A stretch of 64,000 nt of DNA, taken from contig NZ_JAUQOP010000029.1 of the NCBI RefSeq assembly GCF_030580855.1, positions 17,109 through 81,108 of the forward strand, read 5' to 3'. Under the pieces are notes generated by a model. It did not search any database. It was given only the letters and a program-made list of their open reading frames with translations, and had not been told where the DNA came from. Every line of letters begins with the position of its first letter. Within the stretch, counting starts at the first letter, position 1. This document shows, in pieces, positions 61,795-64,000 of this stretch. Made by a program: the position numbers and the translations under genes. Source of the DNA: Pseudomonas citrullilanati. GTDB lineage: Bacteria; Pseudomonadota; Gammaproteobacteria; Pseudomonadales; Pseudomonadaceae.

Positions 61795-63696
61795 ATGCAC
61801 AGCAACCATTTGAGTCGCCATGCCCAGCAGGTCCTGACGGTCACCCAGGGCAAGGCCCATTTGCAGGGGCCTGGCAGCGATCCGTCGATTGCCCGTTCCT
61901 GGCTGCGCTGCCTCGAGGATTATCACCTCGACCCGGCCCAGAACCTGGCGCCGACGGTGCTCGAACATGGCCGGGTGCTGGAAAGCCGCGAGCGCCTGCA
62001 GCAGGTGCTGCACATCGCCGGCAGCGAAATGACCAGCCTGCACCAGCAACTCTCCGGCGCCGGCCACGCGGTGCTGCTGACCGACGCCCGCGGCGTGATC
62101 CTCAACTGCGTCACCGCCCCCAGCGAGCGCAAGATCTTCGAGCGGGCCGGCCTCTGGCTCGGTGCCGACTGGAGCGAAGCCTGCGAGGGCACCAATGGCA
62201 TCGGCACCTGCCTGGTGGAGCGCCAGGCCCTGACCATCCACCAGGAAGAACACTTTCGCGGCCGCCACACCGGCCTGACCTGCTCGGCCAGCCCGGTCTT
62301 CGACCCCCATGGCGAACTGCTGGCGGTGCTCGACGTGTCCTCGGCCCGGCCGGACGTGTCGCGCCAGAGCCAGTTCCACACCATGGCGCTGGTCAACCTC
62401 TCGGCCAAGATGATCGAGAGCTGCTATTTCCTGCGCTGCTTCGACAACCAATGGCTGCTGCGCTTTCATTTGCAGGCCGAGTCCGTGGGGCTGTTCAGCG
62501 AAGGGCTGCTGGCATTCGATGGCGAAGGGCGGATCTGCGCGGTGAACCAGAGCGCGTTGAACCTGCTCGGGCACCTACGCGGCGGCTTGCTGGGCCAGCC
62601 GGTGGAAGCGTTTTTCGATTGCTCGCTGGACGAGTTGCTCGGCCGGGCCAGCGCCCACGCCAGCGCCAGTTGGCCGCTGCGCACCCGCGACGGTCGGCAC
62701 CTGTTTGCCGTGTTGCGCGGCCAGCCGCGCAGCGTGCCGGCTCCGCTCGCCCCGGCGCCGAAGGTTAGCGAGCCTGCGCGCCTGCCGGGCATCTGTCTGG
62801 GGGATGCACTGTTGCAGACGCATTTTCGCAAGGCGCTGCGGGTCTTCGAACGGGACGTGCCCTTGCTGATCCACGGCGAAACCGGCTCCGGCAAGGAAGC
62901 CTTCGCCAAGGCCGTGCACCACGCCAGCCTGCGCGCCGGGAAAAACTTCGTCGCCCTCAACTGCGCGGCCATCCCGGAAAGCCTGATCGAGAGCGAGCTG
63001 TTCGGCTATCGCGGCGGCAGCTTCACCGGCGCCCGCAAGGAAGGCATGCGCGGCAAGCTGCAACAGGCTGACGGCGGCACCTTGTTCCTGGATGAAATCG
63101 GCGACATGCCCCTGGCCTTGCAGACCCGCTTGCTGCGGGTGCTGGAGGACCGGCAGGTGGTGCCGATCGGCGGTGAGCCCGAAGCGGTGAACGTGCGCAT
63201 CATCAGCGCCACCCACCGGCAGTTGCTGGATCGGGTGCAGGACGGCAGCTTCCGCGAGGATTTGTACTACCGCCTCAACGGCCTGGAAATCCCGTTGCCG
63301 GCGTTGCGTGAGCGCAGCGACAAGTCGCAGTTGCTGGACTTTCTCCTGGCCGAAGAACGCGGCACCGAGCCGGTCAGCCTCGACGAGCCGGCGCGCCAGG
63401 CGCTGCTGGGGTTCGATTGGCCGGGCAATGTGCGCCAGTTGCGCAACGTACTGCGTACCCTCGTCGCGTTGTGCGAAGACGGGCGGATCGGCACGGAGGA
63501 CTTGCCGGCGATGATTCGCCAGGCGCGGCCCGAGGAGGCGCCCACGCCCGAACATCCGCTGGAAGACGCCGAACGGCTGGCGTTGCTCAACGCCCTGGAG
63601 CAGACCCGCTGGCACATGACCCACACCGCCGAGCAACTGGGCATCAGCCGCAATACCCTTTACCGGAAGCTGCGCAAGCACGCGATTGCCCGCTGA
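61795..63696 (+). CDS. eatR: Sigma-54 enhancer-binding regulator (EatR/AcoR-like)
   Basis: A 633-residue activator. An N-terminal GAF-like sensor (residues about 60-230, EGTNGIGTCLVERQALTIH) is followed by a PAS-like segment (about 235-300) and an AAA+ domain with Walker A GETGSGKEAFAK, the sigma-54 contact loop GSFTGARKEG and Walker B GTLFLDEIGDM. It ends in a Fis helix-turn-helix (HTAEQLGISRNTLYRKLRKH). It is divergent from the ethanolamine genes, both of whose promoters are sigma-54 type; in P. aeruginosa the equivalent EatR activates ethanolamine use. Confidence 0.93.
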   Translation: MHSNHLSRHAQQVLTVTQGKAHLQGPGSDPSIARSWLRCLEDYHLDPAQNLAPTVLEHGRVLESRERLQQVLHIAGSEMTSLHQQLSGAGHAVLLTDARGVILNCVTAPSERKIFERAGLWLGADWSEACEGTNGIGTCLVERQALTIHQEEHFRGRHTGLTCSASPVFDPHGELLAVLDVSSARPDVSRQSQFHTMALVNLSAKMIESCYFLRCFDNQWLLRFHLQAESVGLFSEGLLAFDGEGRICAVNQSALNLLGHLRGGLLGQPVEAFFDCSLDELLGRASAHASASWPLRTRDGRHLFAVLRGQPRSVPAPLAPAPKVSEPARLPGICLGDALLQTHFRKALRVFERDVPLLIHGETGSGKEAFAKAVHHASLRAGKNFVALNCAAIPESLIESELFGYRGGSFTGARKEGMRGKLQQADGGTLFLDEIGDMPLALQTRLLRVLEDRQVVPIGGEPEAVNVRIISATHRQLLDRVQDGSFREDLYYRLNGLEIPLPALRERSDKSQLLDFLLAEERGTEPVSLDEPARQALLGFDWPGNVRQLRNVLRTLVALCEDGRIGTEDLPAMIRQARPEEAPTPEHPLEDAERLALLNALEQTRWHMTHTAEQLGISRNTLYRKLRKHAIAR

Positions 63697-63731
63697 GCGC
63701 GTCGCGAAAGCTCAGGAAGAACGCAATCAAC

Positions 63732-63816
63732 TGTGGGAGCGAGCTTGCTCGCGATTGCGACGACACCTTCAATATCAATGCAAACTGACCCACCGCTATC
63801 GCGAGCAAGCTCGCTT
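63732..63816. repeat. REP pair, family A, second unit truncated
   Basis: An intact unit followed by an inverted one that stops at GCTCGCTTG, without the CCCACA end. From 63817 to the window end I see no supported gene. Confidence 0.78.
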
Positions 63817-64000
63817 GTGTCTTAAGACAGGATAAAGTCAAAGGTGAGAGGGGTGGACAGCAAGCTGACGGGGCGCGGTGCCCTAAGCACGTGTGGGAGC
63901 CAAGCTGCTGTCCACTCTTCCCGCTTTGGCTCAAAGCTCGAACAGTTGACTGAGTTTCCGCCCTCGAACAACAAGCATGAGCCAGGCCAAAGCGCCTCTC

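Noticed and set aside
63644..63934. Open frame at the window end
   Set aside because: It crosses a REP pair and the end of the regulator gene and shows no protein-like features.

Overview
The window is chromosomal DNA of a Pseudomonas, most likely a member of the P. fluorescens complex. Evidence: GC-rich coding DNA, two abundant intergenic REP families typical of that group (about twenty sites, often at operon ends), and a gene order that, from memory, follows P. aeruginosa PA4067 to PA4042 over the first 21 kb. I found no rRNA, tRNA, CRISPR array or insertion sequence.

Layout. 0.1-7 kb (mostly minus): an OmpW/OprG porin with an Anr-type promoter; a four-gene zinc-linked cluster (His-rich DUF2796 protein, ABC ATPase, FtsX-like permease, DUF3299 protein); a CnoX-like thioredoxin; a methyltransferase; a YbaY-type lipoprotein. 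7-16 kb (plus): nrdR-ribD-ribC-ribBX-ribH-nusB-thiL-pgpA, a solute-binding protein, ribA, a small membrane protein and btuF. 16-21.3 kb (minus): a BtuB-like receptor and xseB-ispA-dxs. 21.6-31.9 kb (plus): the six-gene alpha2-macroglobulin operon magABCDEF. 32.1-37.9 kb (plus): a yjfIJ-K+ channel-yjfKLMC operon built around a PspA-like protein and an ATP-grasp ligase, behind a promoter flanked by two identical palindromes. 38-44 kb (minus): a ynbABCD-like phospholipid cluster with an added PlsC-type acyltransferase. 44.2-52.3 kb: an accessory region with a divergent nitrilase-fold protein, a small Pseudomonas-type protein behind a structured leader, a large AT-rich NACHT NTPase with a C-terminal PD-(D/E)XK-like nuclease motif, an AlpA-type regulator followed by a gene remnant, and an S24-type repressor. 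52.4-55.4 kb (minus): ppa, mtfA, dedA and a GNAT gene. 55.5-63.7 kb: ethanolamine catabolism (eutC, eutB, permease, exaC-type aldehyde dehydrogenase) with two close matches to the sigma-54 promoter consensus, and the divergent enhancer-binding regulator.

How the genes work together. The rib genes cover most of riboflavin synthesis, with GTP cyclohydrolase II supplied by separate ribA because the second domain of RibBX has lost its zinc and catalytic motifs. The mag operon pairs a macroglobulin lacking the thioester cysteine with two proteins that carry peptidoglycan-enzyme-like motifs. The yjf and ynb clusters both concern the membrane. The strongest candidates for undescribed biology are the NACHT-nuclease protein, the repeat-pairing leader at 45.5-45.7 kb, the nitrilase-like gene and the putative autoregulated yjf promoter.
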